A stretch of 64,000 bases of DNA from Methylobacterium sp. Leaf108 (GCF_001423265.1 NZ_LMND01000001.1:555694-619693), one strand, 5' to 3'; shown: positions 1 through 9,003, counted from the first letter of the stretch. Program-made: numbers and translations. Notes: generated by a model not told the origin, from the sequence alone.

Positions 1-594
1 GGCCGCGGCGGCCGCGAGTTCGCCGTAGCCGGCCGTGCGCTTCGACTTGGCGTGCGTGACGACGTGGTTCTCGGCCTTCACCTCGGCCACCGGCACGCCC
101 CATTGCTTGGCGGCGGCCTGGACCAGCATCAGCCGGGCCGCCGCGCCGGCATGGCGCAGGTGCGGGAAGAAGTGGCGCAGGGACCGGGACCCGTCGGTGT
201 CCTGGTTGCCGAAGCGGGCCTCGTCGCCCCAGGCCTGAGCGACCTTGACCTTCGACCACTCGGCGTCGAGCTCGTCGGCGACCACCATGGCCACCGAGGT
301 GCGCACGCCCTGGCCCATCTCCGAGCGATGGCAGGTGACCGTGACGGTGCCGTCGGTGGCGATGGCCACGAACACCTTGGGGTCGTCCTGCCAGCCGTGC
401 GGCATGGCGTCGGCGCCGAACTTCTTGGGCCCATCGGCCTTGTCCTGCGCCAGGGCCGGCTCACGCCAGGACAGGGCCAGGACCAGGGCGCCCATGCCGC
501 CGAGCATGGCGCGGCGGCTGACGTTGGCCAGCGCCGAGGGGGTTTCGGGGGAGGTGGTGGCCGCTGCGGCCATCGCGCGTGCGTCGTGGATCAC
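1..594 (-). CDS. Molybdopterin-binding aldehyde/isoquinoline oxidoreductase large subunit (5' part only)
   Basis: Reading leftward from a GTG at 594 the frame is open to the window edge, so only about 198 N-terminal residues are present. An alternative ATG lies at 573. The start GTGA overlaps the stop of the upstream 2Fe-2S gene, which indicates translational coupling. A twin-arginine-type leader ([18 protein letters not shown]) is followed by a mature segment with the [21 protein letters not shown] motif region typical of IorB-like xanthine oxidase family subunits. The family carries Moco and exports the folded complex through Tat. The substrate cannot be inferred. The downstream part is outside the window. 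Confidence 0.88.
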   Translation of the reverse strand, partial: MIHDARAMAAAATTSPETPSALANVSRRAMLGGMGALVLALSWREPALAQDKADGPKKFGADAMPHGWQDDPKVFVAIATDGTVTVTCHRSEMGQGVRTSVAMVVADELDAEWSKVKVAQAWGDEARFGNQDTDGSRSLRHFFPHLRHAGAAARLMLVQAAAKQWGVPVAEVKAENHVVTHAKSKRTAGYGELAAAAA

Positions 595-1085
595 AGGCGA
601 TCTCCCTTGGTGGCGGGCTTCGAGGTTCCGGGTTTGGAGGTGCCCGCGGCCTGATGGATGGCGGCGCGGATGCGCGGATAGGTACCGCAGCGGCACAGGT
701 TGCCGGCCATGGCCTCGTCGATCTGCGCGTCGGTGGGCTTGGGCGTCTCGGTGAGAAGGGAGGCCGCCTGCATCATCTGCCCGCACTGGCAGTAACCGCA
801 TTGCGACACGTCGAGATCGCGCCAGGCGACCTGGACCGGGTGGTTACCGTCCCGCGACAGACCTTCGATGGTGACGACGGCCTGGCCTTCGGCCGCCGAC
901 ATCGGCGTGACGCAGCCCCGCACGGCGCTGCCGCCGAGGTGGACGGTACAGGCGCCGCACAAGGCCTGGCCACAACCGAACTTGGTGCCGGTCAACCCGG
1001 CTTCGTCGCGAAGATACCACAGCAGCGGCATGTCGGGGTCGCCGTCGAAGCTGCGTTCAGCTCCGTTCACGGTGAGTTTGATCAT
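591..1085 (-). CDS. 2Fe-2S small subunit of molybdenum hydroxylase (IorA-like)
   Basis: This 164-residue protein has the two [2Fe-2S] clusters of the xanthine oxidase family. A plant-type ferredoxin cluster uses C38, C43, C46 and C58 ([11 protein letters not shown]), and a helical cluster uses C96, C99, C131 and C133 (QCGYC, LCRCG). It passes electrons from the Moco subunit encoded immediately downstream, with which it overlaps by GTGA. The ATG at 1085 is preceded by an AGGA-type ribosome site and starts the conserved ferredoxin fold (MIKLTVNG). The longer frame upstream is Arg-rich read-through. The C-terminus carries a short GTSKP-type repeat. A paralogous pair lies at 17.2-19.9 kb. Confidence 0.92.
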   Translation of the reverse strand: MIKLTVNGAERSFDGDPDMPLLWYLRDEAGLTGTKFGCGQALCGACTVHLGGSAVRGCVTPMSAAEGQAVVTIEGLSRDGNHPVQVAWRDLDVSQCGYCQCGQMMQAASLLTETPKPTDAQIDEAMAGNLCRCGTYPRIRAAIHQAAGTSKPGTSKPATKGDRL

Positions 1086-1473
1086 CGATCTCGTCCTGTC
1101 AGGGGCGCGTCGCGCAAAGGTCGAGGAGCGGGCCGCGCGGAGGGGGCCATCCGGCCGACGGACACGATCCATTGCCGGCGGTCGGGACTTCGGGGTCTCG
1201 CGGGTGCGGGCTCTGTTGGGTCCGCGCCCGCCGCTCTTCGGTATCGCTATAAACTACAAGAGGGCTTCGCTGCAGCGCAACAGAAGCGGATCGGACCCGC
1301 CGGGCGCCGGACGCGGGGCGTGCCGTTGCGCACGCCGGGGTCGGCTCGCCCGCGGGTCTGGCGGAACATTCACCGAGGGTCGCCGCGGACCCGGGGTCCG
1401 CGGCTCGTCAGCAGGGCCGATGCACCGGCCCGGATGCGGGGCCGGTGCCCACGGGGCCGACGCCGTGGTCCGC
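1086..1473. other. Intergenic region between the hydroxylase operon and sodB
   Basis: No convincing gene is seen in this 388-bp stretch. It should hold the promoter of the leftward 2Fe-2S gene and the 3' end of the leftward superoxide dismutase transcript. Two strong GC hairpins lie near its right end (separate entries). A local AT-richer run around 1240-1265 (TATAAA-like) could be a promoter for either strand, but no consensus is clear. Confidence 0.6.
1382..1448 (-). terminator. Two consecutive GC hairpins downstream of sodB
   Basis: Arms at 1382-1392 and 1394-1404 (GCCGCGGACCC and its complement) form one near-perfect palindrome. Arms at 1422-1431 and 1439-1448 (GCACCGGCCC and its complement) form a second stem with a 7-nt loop. 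They begin about 25 nt after the sodB stop in the direction of transcription. No long T run follows, so termination is inferred from position and stem strength only. Confidence 0.5.
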
Positions 1474-2073
1474 TCAGGCGGTGGCTTCGCCGTGGAGCTT
1501 CTCGACGTATTCCCAGTTCACGAGGTTCTCGAGAAACGCCTTGAGGTAGTCGGGGCGGCGGTTGCGGTAGTCGATGTAGTAGGAGTGCTCCCACACGTCG
1601 ACGCCGAGGATCGGCTTGGCGCCGTGCACCAGCGGGTTCTCGCCGTTGGGGGTCTTGAGGATGGCGAGCTTGCCGTCCTTGACCGCGAGCCAGGCCCAGC
1701 CGGAGCCGAACTGCGAGACGCCGGCCTGGATGAAGTCGACCTTGAACTTCTCGAAGCCGCCGAGGTCCTCGTCGATCTTCTGCGCGATGGTGCCGGGAGG
1801 GGCACCGCCGCCGTTGGGCTTCATCCAGTTCCAGAAATGCAGATGGTTGAAGTGCTGGCCGGCGTTGTTGAACAGCGGCTGGTTGGTGCCGTAGGCGGCG
1901 ACCACGATCTCCTCGACGGTCTTCCCGGCGAGATCGGTACCTTCGAGCAGCTTGTTGCCGGTTTCGACATAGGCCTTGTGGTGCTTGTCGTGGTGAAACT
2001 CGAGGGTTTCCTTCGACATGTAGGGGGCGAGCGCGTCGTAGGCGTAGGGCAGGTCGGGAAGGGTGAAGGTCAT
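1474..2073 (-). CDS. sodB: Superoxide dismutase, Fe type
   Basis: This is a 199-residue Fe/Mn-family superoxide dismutase, which converts superoxide to oxygen and hydrogen peroxide. Metal ligands are visible as H27 (in EFHHDKHH), H77 (in FNHLHFW), D159 and H163 (in GVDVWEHSYY). Q73 in the N-terminal half (NNAGQ) is the position favoured in Fe enzymes. There is no signal peptide, so it is cytoplasmic. The ATG at 2073 follows a GGAGAG ribosome site. A longer frame continues upstream, but its residues are Arg/Gly-rich shadow sequence. It is divergent from the membrane protein at 2299. The Fe/Mn choice is inferred. Confidence 0.96.
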   Translation of the reverse strand: MTFTLPDLPYAYDALAPYMSKETLEFHHDKHHKAYVETGNKLLEGTDLAGKTVEEIVVAAYGTNQPLFNNAGQHFNHLHFWNWMKPNGGGAPPGTIAQKIDEDLGGFEKFKVDFIQAGVSQFGSGWAWLAVKDGKLAILKTPNGENPLVHGAKPILGVDVWEHSYYIDYRNRRPDYLKAFLENLVNWEYVEKLHGEATA

Positions 2074-2298
2074 CGGCTCTCTCCGGATCTCGGGGCTCGG
2101 GGCTCGGACCCCGGCGCAAAGGCTGCGCCGCGATGGGCCACCGGCCCGGCGGTAGGTAGGTCCCCGCCTCGCCGAGGGCAACGCCGCAACGGCAAAACCG
2201 GTCCCGCACGGGCCCCGTTTCGCAACCGGTTTTGCAAAAGGACACCATGCCTTTACGATGCGCCACCTGTCACGCGTACCCCGACCCCCGAGACCTCC

Positions 2299-3297
2299 AT
2301 GATCATTGCGCTGTTCGCGCTGTCCATCGCCATGATCGTCGGCGGCATCGCCTCGGTGGTTCAGGGATTCCCCTTCGTCAGGCTGGAGAGCGGACTGGCG
2401 ATGACCATCGCCGGGGCGACCACGGCCTCGGCCGGCGGCGTGCTCCTGGGCCTCGCCGTCCTCGCCCGTCAGGTCCGGGCCCTGGCCCGCTCCCTCGCCT
2501 CGCCATCCTGGCAAGCCTCCCCATCCTGGCAAGCCCCCCCATCCTTGCAGGCCGCGCCGTCCCATCGGGAGGTGGACTTGGCCGAGACGGTCTCCCTGCC
2601 GCCCGACCCGGCGATCGATGCACCCCACCGCGACCGGGGCCGGCTCGATCCGACCGGCCTCGATGAGGGCTCCGAAGGCAAGGCTTCCGAAGGCAAGGCT
2701 TCCGAAGGCGAGACGTCCAGAGATAAGTCTTTCGACGGTAAGGCTTCCGCGAGCCGCCGGCCCCTCGTCGCCGGCACGTCCGTCCTCGCGGCCGGAGCCG
2801 CCGCGGCGGCGATGCCGAGCGCATCTCCTGCGGCACGTCCCGAGCCGACCTTCGAGGAGTCGCTCGGCGCGACTCCGCCGGACGCGCCCGTCCCCCCCCC
2901 TGCTCCCACGCCCGCATCGGACGGCCATCCCGACGAGGCCGTCCAAGGCGAGCGGACCGAGCCGCACGACCTCGCGCCCGCTCCGGCTCCCGAGCCCGCC
3001 GCACACGAGTCGGCGCCGCCGACCCCCGCCGACGCCGAGCCGTTCGCGCCCGCCGAAGCCCCGGACCTCAGGCCCGCCATCATCGACCCGGCGCCAGCCG
3101 AACCCGTCGCGCAGGCTGCCGCCCCCACCCTCGAGGTGGTGGGGACCTATGTCTCGGGGGGGAACACCTACGTGATGTTCTCGGATGGCTCGATCGAGGC
3201 GGAGACCCCGCGCGGCCGCTTCACCTTCGAATCCCTCGACGAACTCAAGGCCTTCGTGGAAGCGGGCGGCGAAACCGACGGCCGTGGCACGCCCTAG
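2299..3297 (+). CDS. Membrane-anchored Pro/Ala-rich protein with a conserved C-terminal domain, function unknown
   Basis: This 332-residue protein starts with two hydrophobic segments (about residues 1-23 and 33-55). A long low-complexity linker follows, rich in Pro, Ala and Glu. It contains two in-frame minisatellites, near residues 75-90 (SPSWQA-type, three copies) and 128-145 (SEGKA-type, three copies). A compact C-terminal region (about 280-325) reads GTYVSGGNTYVMFSDGSIEAE followed by FTFESLDELKAFVE, which looks like a small folded beta-hairpin/helix domain. The pattern suggests a cytoplasmic domain tethered to the membrane. I do not recognise a function. The ATG at 2299 was chosen because the transmembrane segment begins there. 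Confidence 0.75.
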   Translation: MIIALFALSIAMIVGGIASVVQGFPFVRLESGLAMTIAGATTASAGGVLLGLAVLARQVRALARSLASPSWQASPSWQAPPSLQAAPSHREVDLAETVSLPPDPAIDAPHRDRGRLDPTGLDEGSEGKASEGKASEGETSRDKSFDGKASASRRPLVAGTSVLAAGAAAAAMPSASPAARPEPTFEESLGATPPDAPVPPPAPTPASDGHPDEAVQGERTEPHDLAPAPAPEPAAHESAPPTPADAEPFAPAEAPDLRPAIIDPAPAEPVAQAAAPTLEVVGTYVSGGNTYVMFSDGSIEAETPRGRFTFESLDELKAFVEAGGETDGRGTP

Positions 3298-4014
3298 CCA
3301 CGACCGCGCGGCGCAGCCCGATCAGGACAGGGACCACGCAGGGGGCCGGCCGAGCGTGAACCCTAGCGGTCAGCACCTCTCTCGAACGGACCGCGCGCGC
3401 CGGCCGACCATCCCGGGGTGGCCGGATAGACCGCGTGCCGTCTTTCTCGTCGCGACGCCGCGAAGGCATGCGCATGTCACCGGCCTGCCGTGACCCCTGG
3501 CAGGAAACCCGATTTCAATAGAGATCGGCCTGCAAACGTCTTTCCCGAAAACACGCTTCGGTTGCCGGAAAAATGCGTTGTTTGGGAGAGTCATAATTCT
3601 GAATATTTTCCTTTCGAAACCAGGCCGATGACGACACGCTTTCGACCGGATAGTCTTTGTCGATGGTGATCGAGCTCAATCTCTGACGATGAACGTTATT
3701 GCCGACGATGCCACATCGATATAATTTAGTTTATTACGAATCATCACTTGATGATCTCTACAGCATGATGTGAAATATTGACATTCGGCATGGCTATAAA
3801 CCATTATGATATCTATCATTTTAAATATAAAATGATAATTTTTATCTTGTAAATCTGCAGCCATGATTTTTTGTCGGCGGCGATCCCATTGTCCTCGCAA
3901 AAAAATCTGCGACTCATAACCTATGAATGCAGACTCGCCTCGACCGGAATGTATGGTAAAAACTTTACTCGCTGGCGTTTCGCGCTGGAGCACAGGGTAG
4001 GGGTTGTAGCGACA
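3298..4014. other. Gene-poor region containing an AT-rich island
   Basis: This is the largest non-coding gap in the window. GC falls sharply from about 3590 to 3960. Over 3721-3840 I count 31 G or C in 120 bases (26 percent), against GC-rich coding DNA on both sides. It contains two perfect inverted repeats (3740-3755 and 3814-3837). An antisense frame of 105 codons (3676-3993) exists, but it has no recognisable features and an atypical composition. The island probably supplies the promoter or operator region for the coiled-coil genes downstream, or is a remnant of transferred DNA. Confidence 0.7.
3814..3837. repeat. Perfect inverted repeat in the AT-rich island
   Basis: The arms TATCATTTTA (3814-3823) and TAAAATGATA (3828-3837) are exact complements around a 4-nt AATA loop. 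A second exact repeat lies just upstream (ATCATCA 3740-3746 and TGATGAT 3749-3755). Both sit roughly 180-270 bp before the coiled-coil gene start, so they could be operators or a nucleoid-protein target. No regulator can be named. Confidence 0.5.
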
Positions 4015-5559
4015 ATGGGCTGGACGCCATTCCGCCGCGTGACGTCGACATCATCGCTGCGGCACGACCAGGACGACGCGCGTCGGGATGCGGAGCAGCC
4101 TCCGATGGCATCGCCGGGTCTCCCGAGGGCCGTGGTCCCCGAGTTCATCCATCATCCTCTGCCCGAGAATAAGCCGGACGTCGCCGGTCGGACCCGAACA
4201 TTGGATGCGATCGGTCAGCGCGACGAGGTCGTTCGCCAGCGTATCGACTCCATGACGAACCGGCTCGAAGACCTGCGGACACTGCAGGACGACTTCGCCC
4301 TGATATTGGACCCCCTGTCCAACATCAGCGCCGAACTCTTGAAGGCGAGCGTTCAGGTCGAGGACTTGAAGCAGAAGCTTTCGCAAGAGGTGAAGAACTC
4401 GGGGACCCTGAGGGAACTGGTCGCCAATTTGACGACCGACATCTCCCGCGTCAGCCGTGAGCTCGCCGAGTCGCAAGTCCACGCCGAGCAGATCTCCGAC
4501 CGGCTGAAGGAGGGCGAGGCCGCCGTCGTCGCGCAGAAGATCGAGCTGCGGGACAAATCGAGCCTGGTCGAAAGCCTGGAGCGCCAACTTTTCACGGAGA
4601 CGGAACAGAACAAGGCTTTCGCGAGCGAAAATCGCGCGCTGCGTCAGGAGGCGCAGGCGGCCGACACGGCCCTGGCGCGTTCCGAGCACGAACTGGCCGA
4701 TGCGCGCGAGAAGCTCGGTCTTCTCGAGGCTGAAGGCCGTCGGCTGCAGCTTCTCAGCGAAGAGCAGGCGGCGCGGCTTGCGGACCTCGACTTCAAGTAT
4801 CGGGAATTGGAGACGACGACCGACGCCGACCATCAGCGCCTGCGTGCGATCGAAGGTCAGTTGGCGGCCGAGCTATCCCTCCGGGAGCGCAACGACGCGC
4901 AGCACGAAACGGAGATGTCCGCGCTTCGGACCGAGCGGGCGAGCCTCGCCATGAAGCTGGAGACGTCGTCCAACCGGGCCGCCTCCACCGAACAGTTGCT
5001 CGTTCAGGCCAGGAACCAGCTTCGCGAGAAGGACGAGGAGTTCCGGTCTGCCGACAGGAGCCTGAAGGAAGCCGTCATCGCACGCACGACGTCCGAGCGG
5101 CGGCTCGAGGCGATCCAGGCCGACCTCTCCCGGCAGAACGAGCGTTTCATCGACATCCAGCGGGTGAAGGGCGACCTCGAAAGCCGCTGTGACATGCTCA
5201 ACAAGGCGCTGGCCGCGAAGGATGCGGCCCTCGAACAGGCCAACAACCGCAATGCGTCCCTGAACGACCGGATCGAGCATCTGACCCATCGTCACGAATC
5301 CGTCCGGGCCGATCTGGAGACGTCGAACCGGCGCCTGCTGGAAGATCTCCAGAACGAGCGTTCGGAACGGTCGCTGCTCCAGGGCGCCCTCGATATCGCC
5401 CGCGAGAGCCGTGTTTCGCTGCAAAAACAGCACGATGCCTTCAAACGCTCGGGGCGGCCCTGGCGGGACATCGGCAAGGACGACGCGAACGCCGAGTCAC
5501 CGGACTATTCGGGCGAAGAGGCCAGCAACGTGCGCCCCTTCAATACGCCCAGCAAGTGA
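4015..5559 (+). CDS. Long coiled-coil protein, crescentin/intermediate-filament-like architecture
   Basis: This 514-residue protein has a basic, disordered N-terminal head (about 1-70), a nearly uninterrupted heptad-rich rod (about 75-470) full of Glu, Lys, Arg, Gln and Leu, and an acidic tail. It has no Walker motif, so it is not an SMC ATPase. It has no signal peptide or membrane segment. The head-rod-tail plan resembles bacterial intermediate-filament-like proteins such as crescentin, but this is an architectural likeness, not a demonstrated homology. The ATG at 4015 is chosen over upstream TTG 3871 and ATG 3949, because codons before it are AT-rich and unlike the gene. It is first of three coiled-coil genes in a row and probably one operon. 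Confidence 0.7.
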   Translation: MGWTPFRRVTSTSSLRHDQDDARRDAEQPPMASPGLPRAVVPEFIHHPLPENKPDVAGRTRTLDAIGQRDEVVRQRIDSMTNRLEDLRTLQDDFALILDPLSNISAELLKASVQVEDLKQKLSQEVKNSGTLRELVANLTTDISRVSRELAESQVHAEQISDRLKEGEAAVVAQKIELRDKSSLVESLERQLFTETEQNKAFASENRALRQEAQAADTALARSEHELADAREKLGLLEAEGRRLQLLSEEQAARLADLDFKYRELETTTDADHQRLRAIEGQLAAELSLRERNDAQHETEMSALRTERASLAMKLETSSNRAASTEQLLVQARNQLREKDEEFRSADRSLKEAVIARTTSERRLEAIQADLSRQNERFIDIQRVKGDLESRCDMLNKALAAKDAALEQANNRNASLNDRIEHLTHRHESVRADLETSNRRLLEDLQNERSERSLLQGALDIARESRVSLQKQHDAFKRSGRPWRDIGKDDANAESPDYSGEEASNVRPFNTPSK

Positions 5560-5592
5560 TGCCGACGCAATTCATGATCACGGGAAGCGACA

Positions 5593-6093
5593 ATGTCTGA
5601 TCAAGCGCTGAAAAGTGGTGGCTCTCCCACGGCGTCCGTCCTGATGCGACCGTGGCAGGCGAATGTCGGCCGCACGGGGGACAAGGTCATCAGCCTCTCG
5701 GCCTCCACCCAGGAAGGCACCCTCCCCTCCTCCGAGAGCGTCGGCGCGTCGGCCTCTCCGCAGCGGGAATGGATGTCGGCCATCGAGCTCGTCCAGGAGG
5801 CGAGCGAAGCGATCCGGATCACCGAGGAGCGAGCGGTCGATCTCGAAAACCAGCTCAAGCACGTCATCACCCAAGCGGAAGACGAGATCAAAAGCCTGCA
5901 GCAGAAGCTCGCGTCGCAGCAGACCCTCCTGAACCAATCCGAGGAGCGCGCACGACGCGGCGAGGCGCGCGCCAAGGAGGCCGAGGCCTGGCTCATCCGC
6001 CTCCATGACGCGGTGTTCACGGCCTTCGGGCCCAAGAGCCGCAGCAAGCTCGCGGGCAACCAGCAGAACGGCGCCGATTCCGTCGACCCTTGA
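5593..6093 (+). CDS. Small coiled-coil protein, second gene of the coiled-coil cluster
   Basis: This 166-residue protein starts 33 bp after the long rod protein. Residues 1-55 are Ser/Gly-rich and probably disordered. Residues about 62-135 form a strongly amphipathic helix (EAIRITEERAVDLENQLKH and following heptads). The tail is AFGPKSRSKLAGNQQNG-like and basic. No enzyme motif or membrane segment is present. I do not recognise the family. Adjacency and shared coiled-coil character suggest that it partners the 514-residue protein, for example as a co-polymer or cap. That is inference. Confidence 0.72.
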   Translation: MSDQALKSGGSPTASVLMRPWQANVGRTGDKVISLSASTQEGTLPSSESVGASASPQREWMSAIELVQEASEAIRITEERAVDLENQLKHVITQAEDEIKSLQQKLASQQTLLNQSEERARRGEARAKEAEAWLIRLHDAVFTAFGPKSRSKLAGNQQNGADSVDP

Positions 6094-6112
6094 TCACAGA
6101 TCTTACCCCGTG

Positions 6113-6568
6113 ATGCGGACTCCTTCTCCATACGGCGCCGAGGTTGCGGTCGAGTCGCCGAGCGATCGCGCCCCCCTCGGTGTCGAGGTTGATCTGTTCT
6201 GCGCGCTGGGACTGATCGAAGCCGCCGTCACTTCCATCGACAGGCTGCAAACCTGGAAGGAGGCCGTCGAGCCGCAGGCCATTCGGCTCATCGACCAGAT
6301 CAAGACGGAGCAGGCGAAATGGGAGGCGGAGCGATCCGTTCTGTTCAAGACCCTCGCCGATCACGAAAACCAGATCGCCATGCTCAAGAGATCGCTCGAA
6401 GTCGCCCTCTTCGAGAAGCACGTGGCCCTGCAATTGTGCTTCGACATGAGGTCGAGATCCAATCTCATCGAACAGCAACCGTCTTCCCACGGCGAAAACA
6501 CGCTGATCCGGCACGATGACCATACCGACTTGATCGCAACCGCGGGGTCGCATCTCTATATCGAGTAA
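6113..6568 (+). CDS. Small coiled-coil protein, third gene of the coiled-coil cluster
   Basis: This 151-residue protein starts at ATG 6113 (GTG 6110 is directly adjacent), 19 bp after the previous stop. The central region (about 25-125) is helical with heptad-like spacing (TSIDRLQTWKEAVEPQA, then KWEAERSVLFKTLADHENQIA). The C-terminus is polar. No catalytic motif, signal or membrane segment is visible. The function is unknown. The tight spacing argues that all three genes are co-transcribed. A longer in-frame extension back to 6005 overlaps the preceding gene and was rejected. Confidence 0.68.
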   Translation: MRTPSPYGAEVAVESPSDRAPLGVEVDLFCALGLIEAAVTSIDRLQTWKEAVEPQAIRLIDQIKTEQAKWEAERSVLFKTLADHENQIAMLKRSLEVALFEKHVALQLCFDMRSRSNLIEQQPSSHGENTLIRHDDHTDLIATAGSHLYIE

Positions 6569-6912
6569 ACCGGTTTGACGGCTCTACCTCTTGCCGATCC
6601 GGCGACATCGCGGCTCGTCACCCTGTTCGGGCCGGGCCGGAGGAGCATCGAAAGGCCCACCCCCGTTCCGATGACGCCGACCGGAACCCCGTCCGAACGG
6701 TGATCCCCGTCTTCGACGATGGCGGACTTGAGCGAATCCGGTGCCTTCGGTGATCGAACGTCGGCAGCGCCGCACCGCGATCCTGAGATGCCAGCACGGC
6801 CGAGGGACGATCGATCCCGTCCCGGCGGACGAACGCCGCAAGCCGCAGGTCGTCGAAAGCCGGCACAGGACCCGTGACATCGGATCCGGCCGATGGGCGG
6901 GGTCTCTGACGG
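6569..6912. other. Intergenic region before tRNA-Thr, no gene seen
   Basis: Reading both strands of this 344-bp stretch shows only short Arg-rich frames. The longest one runs through the tRNA gene and is therefore not real. It probably carries the 3' end of the coiled-coil transcript and the 3' flank of the leftward tRNA gene. Confidence 0.6.
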
Positions 6913-6984
6913 TGCCGGCGGAGAGGATTGAACTCCCGACCTTCGGTTTACAAAACCGCTGCACTACCGCTGTGCTACACCGGC
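6913..6984 (-). tRNA. tRNA-Thr (anticodon UGU)
   Basis: On the minus strand the 72 bases fold into a cloverleaf. The acceptor GCCGGTG pairs with CGCCGGC (one T-G pair), the D stem is GCAC/GTGC, and the T arm GGGAG/CTCTC carries a TTCAATC loop. The anticodon loop is TTTGTAA, giving anticodon TGT for Thr codon ACA. The discriminator base is A. CCA is not encoded (CCG follows). The outermost anticodon-stem pair is a G/A mismatch, which is tolerated in some tRNAs. Confidence 0.93.
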
Positions 6985-7137
6985 ATCCGACGAGACGTGC
7001 TACCAGCGGCGAGGCCGGCATTCAAGCGGGTCGTCCCGGTCGTGCACGGTCGAGGCCCCCTCCCGGTGGGCGGGCGCCACCGCGTCGTGACGCCCGTAAA
7101 CGCGCTTGGCATCGCTCGAGGTCGCGGCGTTGCCCCG

Positions 7138-8895
7138 TCACAACGGATTGAGGGTGTCGTTCCGGGCAGGCAGGGGCGCGCGCATCGTGAGGCGAAAGCC
7201 CTCGGGGGCGTAATCGGTCGTCACCTCGGCGCGCACCTGCGTGGTCAGCACCCGTTGCAGCAGCCGCGAGCCGAAGCCCTGGCGAGTGGGGGGCGCCACC
7301 GTGGGTCCGCCGCTCTCGACCCAGGCGAAGAGCAGGGTGCCGCAGGCGTCGTCCGGCTCCACGGCCCAGGTCACGGCGACCCGGCCGGCGCGCGTCGAGA
7401 GCGCCCCGTATTTGGCGGCGTTGGTGGTGAGTTCGTGGATGGCCATGCCGATCGGCACCGCGACCTCGGAGGCGAGGTCGACCGCCGGGCCGATCAGGGT
7501 GACGCGGGCGTCGGGCTCCCCGTCGAGGGCACCGTCGGCATAGGGCTTGAGTTCGTTGGAGAGCAGGTCGCGCAGGCCCGCCATCTGCCAGGTGGCGCCG
7601 GTGAGCACCGCATGGGTGTGGGCCAGCGACACGATGCGCCCGACGAAGGCGTCGTAGAAACTTTCGATGCTGGTGGCGTTGCGCGCGGTCGAGCCGACGA
7701 TGGCCTGCACCGTGGCCAGGGTGTTCTTCACCCGGTGGTGCAACTCGCGGATCAGGAGGTTCTGGCGGTCCTCGGCGAGGCGCCGGTCGGTGACGTCGGC
7801 CACGACCCCGATCAGGCGCCGCGGCAGGCGGTCGGGGGTGTCGCGCTCGAAGCGGCCGGCCATGTCGATGACCCGCCAGGTTCCGTCGTCGGCCCGGCGG
7901 ATGCGGCCACTCACATGCAGGATCGCGTCGTCGCGCAGGGCCGCGGAGATCGCGTGCCGGAACGCCATGCGGTCCTCGGGGTGGAGGATGTGATCGAGGA
8001 ACTCGCGCTTGCCGACGGCCCCGTCTTCGGGACGGCGGCCGAAGATCGCGAACATGCGCTCGTTCTCCCAGATCGCGCGGTCGTCGAGCATGTGCCACTC
8101 GAAGATGCCGAGATCGGCCAGGGATGCGGCGATGCGCAGGCGCTGCTCGCGGTCGCGCAAAGCGTCGCGGTCGGCGACCCGGGCGGTGACGTCCTGCAGC
8201 ACGCCGACCATGCCGGTGAGCGACCCGTCCGGTGCCAGGGTGCCCTGGCCCCGGGCCATCACCCAGACGGTCCGGTCCTCGTGCCCATGGCGCACGCGGG
8301 CTTCGATGGCATAGGGCACGCCCGCGTGCCCGGACTCGCGCACCGTCAGCCCGATGCGCTCGGCGTCGGCCGGATCGAACCGCGCGCGCAGGGCCGCCCA
8401 GGACAGGGCATGGCCGGGGGGATGGCCGAGGATGTGGGCGGCGCGGCGCGACAGGGTGACGAGGCCGGTGGCACGCTCCCAGCGCCACTCCCCGAGCCCG
8501 GCCGCGGTGAGCGCGTCGCGGTTCTGCTCGGCCCGGACCATCTCGTCGGGGTCCACGGGCTCGACCACGAGGACCCGCACGGCGCCGGCCGTCGATCCGG
8601 AGGGACGCACCCGCACGGGAATCGCCGCGCCGTCGGCCTGGCGCCACAGGCGGATGCCCTCGGGCACCGGGTTCATGGTCTCTCCGACGGTCCCCAGCGG
8701 CCGGTCGTCGAGGCTGCCGGGAGGCCGGCCGACGATAGCGCACAGGCGGGGATTGGCGCTGAGGATGGTGCGGCCGTCGGGCGACAGGATCGCGAGGCCG
8801 GTGGCGGCCAGGTCGAAGGCCACGCGATGCGCGTCCCCCCCGAAGGCCGAGGCCGCCTGCGCCGTCGGATCGTGATCCGCCCTGCCGCCCAACAC
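7138..8895 (-). CDS. PAS-domain HWE-type sensor histidine kinase
   Basis: The protein is about 585 residues with no membrane segment, so it is a soluble sensor. PAS-like units lie near residues 20-110, 125-240 and 250-375 (the last includes WHMLDDRAIWENERMFAIFG). A kinase core of the HWE family follows, with the phosphoacceptor in RELHHRVKNTL (His about 387), an ATPase N box (HELTTNAAKYGALS) and the WVESGGP signature near the end. The start is uncertain. The frame opens with TTG at 9003, but GTG 8895 has a GAGG site five bases upstream and immediately precedes the first PAS domain. No receiver gene is adjacent, so its partner is encoded elsewhere. Confidence 0.87.
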   Translation of the reverse strand: MLGGRADHDPTAQAASAFGGDAHRVAFDLAATGLAILSPDGRTILSANPRLCAIVGRPPGSLDDRPLGTVGETMNPVPEGIRLWRQADGAAIPVRVRPSGSTAGAVRVLVVEPVDPDEMVRAEQNRDALTAAGLGEWRWERATGLVTLSRRAAHILGHPPGHALSWAALRARFDPADAERIGLTVRESGHAGVPYAIEARVRHGHEDRTVWVMARGQGTLAPDGSLTGMVGVLQDVTARVADRDALRDREQRLRIAASLADLGIFEWHMLDDRAIWENERMFAIFGRRPEDGAVGKREFLDHILHPEDRMAFRHAISAALRDDAILHVSGRIRRADDGTWRVIDMAGRFERDTPDRLPRRLIGVVADVTDRRLAEDRQNLLIRELHHRVKNTLATVQAIVGSTARNATSIESFYDAFVGRIVSLAHTHAVLTGATWQMAGLRDLLSNELKPYADGALDGEPDARVTLIGPAVDLASEVAVPIGMAIHELTTNAAKYGALSTRAGRVAVTWAVEPDDACGTLLFAWVESGGPTVAPPTRQGFGSRLLQRVLTTQVRAEVTTDYAPEGFRLTMRAPLPARNDTLNPL

Positions 8896-9003
8896 GCGAA
8901 CCTCACTCGGACCCGCCGGCGTCAAGCCTGCCGTCGCGGCACACCCGACTGAATTCAGACCATGATCGCAGATGATTCCGGCCACAAGGTGCCATTCGTC
9001 CAA

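Noticed and set aside
3676..3993. Antisense 105-codon frame across the AT-rich island
   Set aside because: Stop codons are rarer on this strand only locally. The protein has no domain, no ribosome site and a composition set by the AT-rich DNA, and it overlaps the upstream region of the coiled-coil gene.
6584..7021. 145-codon leftward frame
   Set aside because: It runs straight through the tRNA-Thr gene and is Arg/Cys-rich with no homology pattern, so it is a chance frame in GC-rich DNA.
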